Assembly: GCA_034509495.1 (NCBI GenBank)
Contig: CM067515.1
Location: 15,876,558-15,940,557 of the forward strand
DNA: 64,000 bases
Reading direction: 5' to 3'
Source: Acestrorhynchus altus
Taxonomy: Eukaryota; Chordata; Actinopteri; Characiformes; Acestrorhynchidae
Part shown: positions 10,701-23,000 of the stretch, piece after piece
Layout: each line of letters starts with the position of its first letter
Position numbering within the stretch: the stretch's first letter is position 1
The notes under the pieces: model-generated
The model's input: only the letters and a program-made list of their open reading frames with translations
What the model was told of the DNA's origin: nothing
Databases searched by the model: none
Program-made: the position numbers and the translations under genes

Positions 10701-11150
10701 CCAACTCCCCGGCTCCCTCACCCGGCTCACTCACCAGCTCCCCGGCTCCCTCACCCGGCTCACTCACCAGCTCCCCGGCTCCCTCACCCGGCTCACTCAC
10801 CAGCTCCCCGGCTCACTCACCCGGCTCACTCATCAGCTCCCCGGCTCACTCATCAGCTCCCCGGCTCCCTCACCCCGCTCACCCGTCTCACTCACCAGCT
10901 CCCCGGCTCCCTCACCCCGCTCCCCCGGCTCACTCACTAGCTCCCCGGCTCCCTCACCAGCTCCCTCACCCCGCTCCCCGGCTCCATCACCCCGTTCCCC
11001 GGCTCACTCACCCGGCTCCATCACCCCGCTCCCCGGCTCACTCACCAGCTCCCTCACCCCGCTGCCCGGCTCCATCACCCGGCTCCATCACCCCGCTCCC
11101 CAGCTCCCTCACCCCGCTCCCCGGCTCCATCACCCCGCTCCCCCGTTCCT
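10700..11150 (+). repeat. GC-rich minisatellite in mfsd12 5' flank/5' UTR
   Basis: Tandem array of 20- to 33-bp units built on CAGCTCCCCGGCTCCCTCAC and CCGGCTCACTC. The first units (about 10731-10829) are near-perfect 33-mers. Later ones vary by loss or gain of the short sub-unit. The array ends about 10 bp before the mfsd12 ATG, so it probably lies in the promoter and 5' UTR. Long frames through it in both directions are repeat artefacts. Confidence 0.9.
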
Positions 11151-11159
11151 GGGCTCGTC

Positions 11160-11421
11160 ATGCCGGACTCCACGCTGCCGCTGCCCCGACGCCTCGCCTA
11201 CGCGGTCGGACACTTTCTGAACGACCTGTGCGCGTGCATGTGGTTCACCTACCTGCTGGTGTACTACCACTCCGTCCTCAGCTTTCGGGACACCAGCGCC
11301 GGACTGCTGCTGCTGGTGGGGCAGATCGCAGACGGGGTCGCCACGCCGCTGGTGGGCTACGAATCTGACCGGACGCGAGGATGCGGGTCGTACGGCAAGA
11401 GGAAGACGTGGCATCTGATCG
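11160..11421 (+). CDS. mfsd12: mfsd12 exon 1 (residues 1-88)
   Basis: The start ATG has G at -3. The frame opens MPDSTLPLPRRLAYAVGHFL. It encodes helix 1 (about 13-41) and helix 2 (about 46-66), then the cytoplasmic loop YESDRTRGCGSYGKRKTWHL, which is the MFS motif-A region. Donor GTAAGG is at 11422. The exon ends in phase 1 (G of Gly88). No in-frame upstream ATG competes inside a credible exon. Confidence 0.93.
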
Positions 11422-14008
11422 GTAAGGTTTAGAACATCCCAACCCACTCAGACCAGTGTTCCCATTCAGACCAGTGTTCCCACTCAGACCAGTGTTCCCA
11501 CTCAGACCAGTGTTCCCATTTAGATCAGTGTTCCCACTCAGACCAGTGTTCCCACTCATACCAGTGTTCCCATTCAGACCAGTGTTCCCACTCAGACCAG
11601 TGTTCCCATTTAGATCAGTGTTCCCACTCAGACCAGTGTTCCCACTCAGGCCAGTGTTCCCACTCAGACCAGTGTTCCCACTCAGGCCAATGTTCCCACT
11701 CAGGCCAGTATTCCCATTCAGACCAGTGTTCCCATTCAGGCCAGTGTTCCCACTCAGACGTGAAAAGAGTCAACACTTATAAAAATTATCTATAATAATA
11801 ATAATAATAATAATAACAATAATAATACAGAATCTATAATAATACATTTACATTTACATTCATGGCGTTTAGCAGACACCCTTATCCAGAGCGACTTACA
11901 CAAATGCTTTGCTGTTCACTCAGGAAGTATCCTTAGCTAGTAGAAGAGGTACTACAGAATCTATACAACTATATTACTAGTACTACAGAATCTATAGTAA
12001 TACAGAATCTATAATACTAGTACACAATCTATAACAATACTACAGAATTATAATAATACTACAGGATCTGTAACAGTGCTACAGAATCTAAAAACAGGAT
12101 CTCTAATAATGCTACAGGAGCTATAATAATATTATAGTAATCTGTCACTGAAAACTTGAAAACTTCACATTGTTCTGCATTTTTCCTTTCCAGACTACAA
12201 ACGGATTATACCAAATGTAAATTTTTTTTAAAATTTTTATTAATCTATTTATTGTAGCAAAATATTGGTTTGTTCTACTTGCTTCAACATTATAGTAGAT
12301 TAATATCATGAGTAGTGTATTATGAAACATTTTGCTGTCATTATTTTTCAGGTACTACTACTGTAATGCATGAGATACTCCTAATATTACTATACTGTAA
12401 TATAGTACAAAGTAGTATAGTGTAGCATAGTACATTAATAGTTCTGTTAAGTACAGTACAGTATACTCTAGTGTAGAAGATGGTATTCTTGTATACTACA
12501 GTATACTTTACTGTTCTATATTATACAATGAAGTTTTGAATGCTTTACTATTCTGTTCTATACTGTTTACTATATTATACTATACTGTACAAAAATATAC
12601 TATATTAGTCTGCTTTAAACTATTAAATATGTTCCATATTTATACTATGCTGTACTATACTACACTATACAACATATACTATACTATACTATACTATACT
12701 ATACTATACTATACTATACTATACTATACTATACTATGATATACTATACTATACTAGTTTATTTTGTGAAGTACTACACAATACTATATAATACTATGCT
12801 TTGCTATACTATACACTGTCATTCTATACTATACTATAGTATACTGTATTGGCGACCCAATGCACATTAAATAATTATCAAGCTCATGCTTGGGGTCAGG
12901 AATTGAGTAGCTCTGCAGTATAGTATAGTATAGTATAGTATAGTATAGTATAGTATAGTATAGTATAGTATAGTATAGTGCAATTACTGTAGTTTACTAT
13001 TAGTTACCACACAGCTATTATTCATTACTATATGACTACATTACTATACACTACACTTCATTACTATACACTGCAGGAATAGTATACAATAATATATTAT
13101 TGTTATGCAGGGCTAAAGAAAGAATGGGTTCTATTTCTACTACTAAAGATTATGTTCAGGGGAAATGTATGAAAACTAAAACCCAGCAACTGGGTTTTGG
13201 AGATGTTCGCATCAAATCGTTTAGCCATCACAGTTTTGTTACAGTTTCTCCATTTTTCCTGTTTCAACACATCAACCTATCAAAAACTGTTCACTTCCTG
13301 CCTAATATTTCCACCCCTTGACAGGTCCTACTGGAACAAGACCATCAGTGATGTTCACTTAACCAGTCAGTAGATTTAATGTTGTAAATCTTTTTGTTTT
13401 TTAAGCTTTAGTTTGTTTCACTTCTTGTTTCTCCCTCAGTTTCTGCCCTCACAATATGTTTCTGCTGTGTTTGTTTGAATGATGTATAATTTTTTGTACT
13501 ATATCTGACCAAGCCGAAGGCTGTGTTACCATCAGGTTGGCCATCTCTTGGTTGACATGATGAGGTCCACGATGAAGTTGAAGGCTGTGCGAGGCCAGAT
13601 TTAAACCTGCTTCTGTAGTTCTAACTTTCTGCAGATTCTCATTTAAGGCACTTTGAACATTGAGATGTTTCTGCTTGCCTTGCTTAGTGTAATCAGGTGT
13701 GTTGTGCTGGTGGATGTCCAGGAGCAGGATTGGGCACCCGTGATGTACATGTATGCCAAAGGAAAGCATTGAGTGTGGATAAGGATAGGGGTCAGTGATC
13801 AATGTTACATAAGAGAAGTTCATGTGTGGAACTGAACAGGGGCACGTTTTAATTCCTTAATTCCTTCTTATTCCATACCTGAGACAGGTAATTGGGTACT
13901 GTGCTCATGCATAAACAATAGGAAGGCTGATGCCTTTACTGTGCGATGATGGTGTAGTTATACAAGCTGTATGTTGCTTCCTTAATACTACCTCATGTAT
14001 GATATTCT

Positions 14009-14041
<33 letters not shown>

Positions 14042-17000
14042 TATTATTATTATTATTGTTGTTGTTGTTGTTGTTATTATTATTATTTTTGATATGGGAC
14101 AGATGGTCATATTTGACTTTGGTATATCAAGCTAATATTAGATGTGTATTGAACTTTAGGTGATGATGGACTAGGGCTGCACAATATAGGAGAAAAGTGA
14201 CATTGCAATATTTTGTTGTTCTGCAATATATATTGCGATATTAAAACAGACAGGCATTTTCAACAGGTTTAAAGGCCCTATGATTTCCCCAATTACATAT
14301 ATTTGATGATGTGTGTTTCTTTAAAGGAAAAACATTTAAAAGACCTACGATTCTGAATAGGGAAAAAGAAATCTGAATAAAAGGAAAATGAGAACATAAA
14401 ATGGAATTTTACGTATTTTTACTGCATTTATAACTCACAGGAATAAATGTGATCATATTCATTGTAACCCATAAACAAGTATGTTAACATACTTAAAACA
14501 AATCAATAACAGATAACATTAGCACTACCTGCTGAACTGGGAGATGGGCTTGAATAAGAAATATATAGGGTTTATCTAGGGCGAGTATTAGGACCCTTGG
14601 TGTTTCAGGCCTGTGTTCTAAACTGTGTGTAATGTGTGTTTTTTAGGGACTGTCAGTATCTTGCTGTCTTTTCCCTTCATCTTCAACCCGTGTGTGGGTT
14701 GCGGTGTGGGGACGCCACAGTGGGTGGGGCTAATATACTTCATGCCCTTCATCATTGTCTTCCAGTTTGGCTGGGCTGCCACGCAGATCTCCCATCTGTC
14801 ACTTATCCCTGAGCTGGTCACCTGTGAGCATGCCAAGGTTGAGCTCACAGCCTACAGGTATGATAGTGTCCCTATTTTCAAAGCAGGGTTTAAACCATGG
14901 GTTTAAATCTCTGATCCTTATTCGAGTTACCCAAGTGCCAATTACCCAACCTATCACATATAATGCTCCTGACACTAGGAGGGTGAAGACAATCACATGA
15001 CAAGCACATGCTTCCTCTGATACATGCTTCCTTCTTTTTGAGCTGCTGCCATTTGCATTATTGCTGGGAAATATATTACTGGATGCCTGCGCCAGCCAGC
15101 ATCTGGACTGGCTGTGATGTGCAGAGAGAGTGCCTGAGGGCAAGCAGCATGACCCAGAATTCATGGATTCAAACCTGCAACCCTTGGATCACAGTGCTAG
15201 TGTATTTAATTAAACATTATTGAATAGACAGAAGAAATAGACAATTTCAGCAGATGAACTGATTAAATAGAGCTGATTTAGAGATTTAAGAAGTTATTTA
15301 TTTATATATTTATATTTATTTATTTTATATATTTAGTATTTAGCTGAAGCACATATTAACTTACATTTTGTTCCTGTCATCCAAAAAGCTTTCTATTTTA
15401 CATTTTGCCATAATGTAAATCAGCTCCAAAATGGAGGTTCTTTCCCCACATTTCCTGATACAAGGTTTCGCATGACATGACACATATGAGGTGGTTGAGA
15501 TATGTTACACAGTAAGTTCACATAATATACAGTAAGGAGTCTTGCCCAAGAACTCTTTCTGGTGTCGTGACATGACATGGCTGTGTTGTTGCTCCCTATC
15601 CTACACCAACATCTCCCAAACTGATGTAGCTGAATCCACACCTTCAGTTTTGATTGGTCACAGTTAATTGTATATCTCTGGAAAGGGTGTTTTAATGCTA
15701 AACTCAGCTGAGCGTCACTGTTTCTAATACAGTGATCAAATCTGGGGTATGAAAAGGTGCAACATATCTCAGTCAAAATGAAAAAGCTGTTCTTATGGAA
15801 AGTATTGGAATGTGTATCATCAGTATATAATTTTCACCTTTTGACATAATGTGAATCTGGCAGTTGTTGTTTACATCGTGTCAAAATATGTTAAATGGAC
15901 CAATATACAGGTGCTGGTCAAAAAATTAGATTGTCATGAATAAGTTGATTTATTTCAGTAATTCCATTCAAAAAGTGAAACTTGTGTATTATATTCATTC
16001 ATTACACACAAATTGATATATTTCAAATGTTTATTTCTTTTAATTTTGCTCATTTAATCATTATAGCTGACAACTAATGAAAATCCCAAATTCAGTATCC
16101 CAGAAATTAGAGTATTGTAAAAAGTTTCAATATTGAAGACACCTGGTGCCACACACTAATCAGCTAATTTACTCAAAACACAAAGGCTATTAAATGGTCT
16201 AGTTCTGTAGGCTGTACAATCCTGTGGAAGACTGATCTGACAATCCTGATTTGACAATTGTCCAAAAGACGACCATTGACACATTGCACAAGGAGGGCAA
16301 GACATAAATGTAAAAAAGGCTAAAGAGGCTGGCTGTTGACAGAGCTCTGTGTCCAAGCCCATTAATAGAGATTCGAAGGGAGGGAAAATATGTGGTAGAA
16401 AATGTGTGCAAGCAATAGGGATAACCGCACCCTGGAGAGGATTGTGAAACAAAACCCATTCAAAAATGTGGGGGAGATTCACAAAGAGTGGACTGCAGCT
16501 GGAGTCCATCACGCACAGATGTATGCAAGACATGGGTTTCAGCTGTCACATTCCTTGTGTCAAGGCACTCTTGAACAAGGGACAGCGTCAGAAGCATCTC
16601 GCCTGGACTAAAGACAAAAAGGACTGGATTGCTGCTGATTGGTCCAAAGTTATGTTCTCTGATGAAAGTAAATTTTTTTGTGAATCAAGGTTCCAGAGTC
16701 TGGAGGAAGAGAGGAGAGGAACAGAATCCACATTGCTTGAGGTCCAGTGTAAAATTTCCACATTTAGTGGTTTGGGGTGCTATGTCATCTGCTGGTGTTG
16801 TACCATAGTGTTTTCTGAGGTCCAAGGGCAACGCAGCCGTCTACTAGGACGTTTTAGAGCACTTCATGCTTCCTGCAGCTGAGCAACTTTATGGAGATGC
16901 AGATTTCATTTTCCAACAGGACTTGGCACCTGCACACAGTGCCAAAGCTACCAGTACCTGGTTTAAGGACCATGGTATCCCTGTTCTTAATTGGCCAGCA

Positions 17001-20000
17001 AACTCGTCTGACCTTAACCCCATAGAAAATCTATAGAGTATTGTGAAGATGAAGATGCAGTACGTCAGACCCAGAGTTCCCAGAGCAACCTGGGCTCTCA
17101 TAACACCTGAGCAGTGCCATAGACTGATCGACTTCATGCCACATCGCATTGCTACAGTAATCTAGGCCAAAGGTGCCCCAACTAAATATTGAGTGCTGTA
17201 CATGTTCATACTATTCATGTTCATACTTTTTAGTTGGCCATCATTAGTCTTAAGTAATATTCAAATTTTCTGGGATACTGAATTTGGTATTTTCATTAGT
17301 TGTCAGTTATAATCATCAAAATTAAAAGAAATTAACATTTGAAATATATCAGTTTGTGTGCAATGAATATAATATACAAGTTTCACTTTTTGAATAGAAT
17401 TACTGAAATAAATCAACTTTTTCATCATCACCTATAAATGCTCCGGTCTGACATGGAATCAGACCTTTTTACCTGGTCTGCCACTGAATGTTAAGAAGGT
17501 TTTTTCGTAATAAAGTTGCTGTTTTGGAATCAACCAGTGAAGACATGAGGAAATATGGTTATGTAAGTATTTATTTGGGACCATATGGTGATATCACATG
17601 ATATTGTGATTTTCTTCCTCAAACTGCTTCTAGAGGGTGTAACTAATTCTGCAGTGTATTATAAGCATCGCCTTGTGACACATGACTGATCTTTTTATTT
17701 ACTACAGCAGACATAAAGTTTAAGTATTATACCAACAACAGGAAAACAAACAGATTTGGCTCATAGCCAAATCCTGTGCATTTTGGTTGCTGCAGGAGCT
17801 TGAGCATGAGGTTGTGATTTGGCTGGTGCGTGCATTTAAATGCTTCAGGTTTCACATGCAAGTGCACTGTTTTCACACTCCCTTTTGGCTCAGGTGTGAC
17901 TCTGTGTTGGGACACTTTACAGTACATTGCATAACAGCTAGTGCCACAGTTCTTATTACAGTCAGATTAGTTACTTAAGAACGTGAGGCAAAGAAATGCA
18001 GTTGGACTGAATTACCATAATTCACAATTCTGTAATTATTTCATTGTATTCATCATTATTGCAGTATGAGAGGATGTTTTTTTCTGTTTTTATTTGTCTG
18101 TTTATATAAAATATTGTAATAATGTTATAGAATTGCATTTAATTCATTGATGGGTTAAATGGTGAGTGTAAATTCTGTACTACTACAATAGTAGTTACAT
18201 GTTACCTGCTTTCCTTATTGTTTTTCAGGTACGCTTTTACAGTGGTGGCCAATATCACAGTCTATGGAGTGGCCTGGCTGCTGTTCCACTTCCAGCATGC
18301 TGCTGACCCATCCATAGCAGACCATCTGAGTCAGATTGACATCCCTATATTTAGGGTATGAGCATCACTGAACCTCCATCAGTATGGCTCTGGGGTTCGA
18401 CTGTAGGCACTTGTTACCAGGCTGCGTTTTCAGGACAAATAAACTCAAGAACAGATCAGTGTTTAATCTTAACTTTAAAAGAGAATCCTGATTAGGTAGC
18501 CGGGTATGACCCAGCTGCATAGGTTGGTCCCCTAAGACTCCTCTGCAGTCCTTATAGCCATGTCTTAGCTATCCTGTTCTCGTGGCTTGCTAAATTGTTC
18601 CCAATCTTGTTCCCAAACCTTACTAAATTATTTCCATGTACATTGTACATTTTTGCGGAATGTTACCAGCACGGCTATGTAGAGACTGCAGAAGGAATAG
18701 TATATTTTACATGTGTTAACAATGTTTAATATTTAGAAAATAAAAATATTTCAAAAATAAGGACATTTGCTTTATTGTCATTTAGGCTCATTTGAACTCA
18801 TTTTAAAGTAATTTAATTCCATTTCTTTTATCATTTCTTCGGGCCCCTTCACACAATGTAAAGTGAGCTGCAGTTTTAACCATAGAAATGAAAATGAAGA
18901 TTTTAATTTTGATGTGTGAATGTGTGGAAATGAGTTTAATGAGCCATTCTAAAAAAGGCTTAAAACAGATAAGGACAGACAGTAGTTTTACTATGTTTGC
19001 CTGTTGAGTCATGCCATTAGTGTGATTTGCAGGCATTTAGGTTTCCCCCCGGCTTATCCACCGTGTTGAGCTTACAGTACTCATCAAGAATTTAGTCTCA
19101 ATGCCAAAAATGGATTAAGATCCACTAAATCTGCTTGGATTGGTACCAGTGGGATTTCTGCTGCTTTTGCTGTTCTCTGCTGATCTTATTGTGGATTTGC
19201 TGGAGGGTATGGGATATGCCCTCACCTTTGAGTCATTCATAATTTTTGTTTCTAAATGACATGTAATATTCAGATCCATTGCCAAAAAACTGTATTTGTA
19301 AACATCCTGAAATGATTTGATCACGAACTCTTAAATCTATCTTAACTGGCCACATGTGTGAGGTGGTGGATAAAAAGTGCCAGTGTCTTACAGTAAATCT
19401 GACAAGACACATCTCAGCAATTTGAAACGTATTATTTTTGTGTCCAAAAGAACATTTAATGAATGAATACAAAGAAATTTGTCAAGCCCTGATCATGCTC
19501 ATGGTGGCTGAAGAAAGAAAGGGGAACTCGAGAAGCTTGGGCTACAGTTCTAGGCAGGTTTGGCTGAGGATTTCGGATCATCACCACCCATCTCATCCCC
19601 AACTTACACACCATCATTCCAGAGAACACAATTCCCCTTTGTGTCCCACTAGCCCATGCCTGGTATTAGGAATGGTGCCTATAGTTCATGTTTATGTACT
19701 CCAGAGAGTCCTATTTTTTTGGAAGTACTTCTTAACAGAGGCCCGACAAGCTGTGTGCATTTGCACATATGTATCAGCAATGGGTACAACTTAAAGTATC
19801 TCTGTTGTTGTGTATTCCTCTCTTCAGTCTACAGCAGTTTCATAAATAAGTGGAATTACACAAGCTTTAATACAAAAACACGGAAAACAGTTGTTTGTTT
19901 AATGCTGAAGCACTTTTTATCCCTCATATTTCAGGACCTGGCACTGATTGTGTTGGGTATTGGTGCTATTTTCACACTCGTCTTCCACATGGGCACGCAG

Positions 20001-23000
20001 GAGCAAGTGCAGTTTCGAGATGAGACAGGGGAGCGTCACCCCCTACTACCTGACTTCAGCTCTGGCTCCAGGACTCTGCTGCAGTGGAAACACTGGTTTT
20101 CTGAACCTTCTTTTTATCAGGTAACTCAACACTGTGCAGCTGAGCCTTGTTCAAAGCTATTGCAAAATACTTGATAAATCTTATTTACAAATTTTCACAT
20201 CTCCTGAGGGCTAAACCTTTCACATCCTGACAGAAATACAGTGATCACAGGATGAGGGAGTACCCAAATGTTTGCATCTAGTGTTGCAACTGTATCAGGT
20301 TTTCACTGTATGAAAGTATAACAGTTTATGGTATCACAGTATACAATATTTCAGGGCAATGAAGCGCTCACATTCAGTGGTCTGCAGGCCCATCCTCGGG
20401 ATGAGGCAGTAATCCATAGAGGGTCAGAAATGGCACTTTAATTCAGGCCCTAATTTTCATGCTTTCATTGTCAGAGAAATAAAAGGCAAAAAAAAAATTT
20501 TTGTGTTAAAAGTTTTGTTTTCTTGTGGGCCATTATGCGTTCTAGTTAAACAGCTGGGCATGAAGGTGGAATATACTTATCCATTATATTGAACCTTGAA
20601 GAAATTAAAACAGAAGTTTGGTTTGGTGGAACAAACACTTTACTATAGTTAAAACATGTAAATCTTTTATCTTGACATCTTTTGTGAAAGAATAAACAGA
20701 AGTCTCCCCTTTGAGTAAATAAATAAATGTTTACATAAACAATAAAGCCATACACAGAACTGAGCTCTTTCAAAATATTGTAAATCCAGCTAATGATTTT
20801 TAACACTTTTAAAATACTTATAAATTGGTGGGGTTTCCTTGTTCAGCTGCATGACACCTGGATTTATTTAAACATATTTTCTGAATAAACCTGCTATGAG
20901 AGGGCTGCCCACCAAAACTCTGACTGGGCAAGGTAGGCATTAATTAGAGAGGCAGCATAGAGACCAAAGGTAGCCATGAAGGAGCAGCAGAGTTCCCATG
21001 CAGAGACTGGAGTATCTCTCTATACAACCACTATAACCTGTATATTGCATAGAGCTGGGCTTTAAGAGTGGCCAGAAAAAAACCTTTACTTGCAGGCACA
21101 TTCTGAGGCATGTGGCCGTGTTCCTTCAAATGTATGGAGGAAGGTGCTTTAGTCAGATGAGACCAAAATTGAACTTTTTGGCCACCAAAGCAATTGCTAT
21201 GTCTGGAGCAAACACCCCTCATCTCATCACCCCTAGCACACAATCACGACAATAAAACATGGTGGTGGCAGCATCATGCTGTGGGGATGTTTTTCAGCAG
21301 TAGGGACTGGGAAACTGGTGCTAAATACAGGAATATTCTTGTTTTGGTCTGTCAGTGATTTGAGCCTGGGACAGAAGTTCACCTTCCAATTGGACAAAAC
21401 ATACTGTTAAAGCAACCATAGACTGGTTTAAAGGGAAATGTGTAAATGTATTGGAATGGCCTAGTCAAAGTCCAGGCTTCCAGTTGAGATTCTATTGCCA
21501 GACTTGAAGATTGCTGTTCACCAGAGTGAAAGTCTTTAGGGGGGTCCTATTTGTTGTTTGCTTTACAATAAAAAAAAAATCAAATGTTCAAATTGGTAGG
21601 AATGTAAATGATGCATCTCTCAAACAATCCATTTTAATTCCAGGTCATGAGGTCGCAAAACAATGAAAAATACCAATACATATATTTTCCCAAGGCTTTG
21701 TATTGACTAGGAACCTATGAGGACAGTATTGTGGGCTGGTCTTTAAAAAATCCAGGGCTACATAAGTTATCAGTCCACCTGTGTACCAACATGTTGAAAC
21801 CATTTCGAATTAGATTTGATGTTTAGAGAAAAATTACTTCTGTTGCAAATGTCAGAACAGTTTGTGGTGATAAAAACATTAATGTGGAAAAAATAATATA
21901 GTGAACTCGAGATGATTATAGAAGTTTGTAACTATGAATGTGTGGTTGTAATCGTGTAGGAACTCGTTCTGCGTGTATCTGTGCAAGCTCCAAAAAATGA
22001 TGTAAATGAAGTTGTTGTTGAAGTTGTCTTCTGGTTCTGCAGGTAGCTGTTCTTTACATGTGCACCCGACTGATTGTCAACCTCTCTCAGACCTACATTT
22101 CTATGTTTCTGATCAACTCTTTGCTACTGCCTAAGGTAAGAGTAGTATTGCTTTTAAACAACCATCAACATAGATATCATCTGTATCATACTGAAAGAAA
22201 ACTGTCTTGTGTCTGCAGAAATACATTGCCACCATTCCATTGGTGATTTACATCAGTGGCTTTGTGTCCTCTCTGGTCATGAAGCCTGTTAGTAAACGTA
22301 TCGGCACCACTGTGAGTCCACACACTTTTTTTTCCTAATGATCAACATCCTAAACTGGTAGATCATTTTAATAGAAATGTCTTGCCTACTTCTGTGGGAT
22401 GGGTTTTGTTCTCTCTTTTGAATTCACTCAGAGAGAGTTTTCTTTAGCTGCATTCAAAACCACAACCATAAGACCTCTTATATATACTATAAGAGGTAGA
22501 TAGATATGGCTGCAAGTCAACAATCAGTTCTTGAATTTGAGGTGTTGAAAGCAGGAAAAATGAGCTAGCATAAGTACCTGAGAAACTCTGACAAGGACCA
22601 AACTTTGATTTTTGTAAAGATTGAGTCAGAATACATTCACAACATCAGGCAGATCTTGTGAGGTGTTTCTCAAAGTGGTCCTAGGAAGGATATCAGGTCA
22701 TCTTCAGTGACAAGTCCCATGTTTGTCTTCATGGAGATGACCAGTGCATCTGTGTAAGAAGGCCCCATGGTCAACTCCAAGATCAATAGTTTGTTGTCAC
22801 ACGTTGCCTGGTGTCATGGTGAGGGGTGCAGTTTCTTATCATACCAGATCAACTTTGACAGCCCAAAGTTACGTTAATGATGTCCTGCAACCAGTGGCCC
22901 TAACTTTTTTCTGAATGCACACTCCAGTGTGCTATTTGAACAATGCTTATCCACACACTACTGCTGTCTCAAGAAATATTGGATTCTATTGGATGTGCTG

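Noticed and set aside
10675..11220. 181-codon open frame
   Set aside because: It runs through the GC-rich minisatellite and overlaps mfsd12 exon 1 in another frame. The Ser/Pro/Leu repetition comes from the tandem repeat.
11444..11759. CRISPR-like array
   Set aside because: Units are head-to-tail with no spacers and the context is a vertebrate intron, so it is a minisatellite.
11456..11782. 108-codon frame of FPLRPV repeats
   Set aside because: The 18-bp unit is a multiple of three, which keeps frames open by chance. No start or splice context.
13449..13823. 124-codon minus-strand frame
   Set aside because: No domain, no splice sites of a plausible gene, and located in mfsd12 intron 1. Probably a decayed repeat or chance.
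16466..16882. Functional transposase gene
   Set aside because: The frame covers only part of the enzyme, and later catalytic parts lie in other frames with stops.
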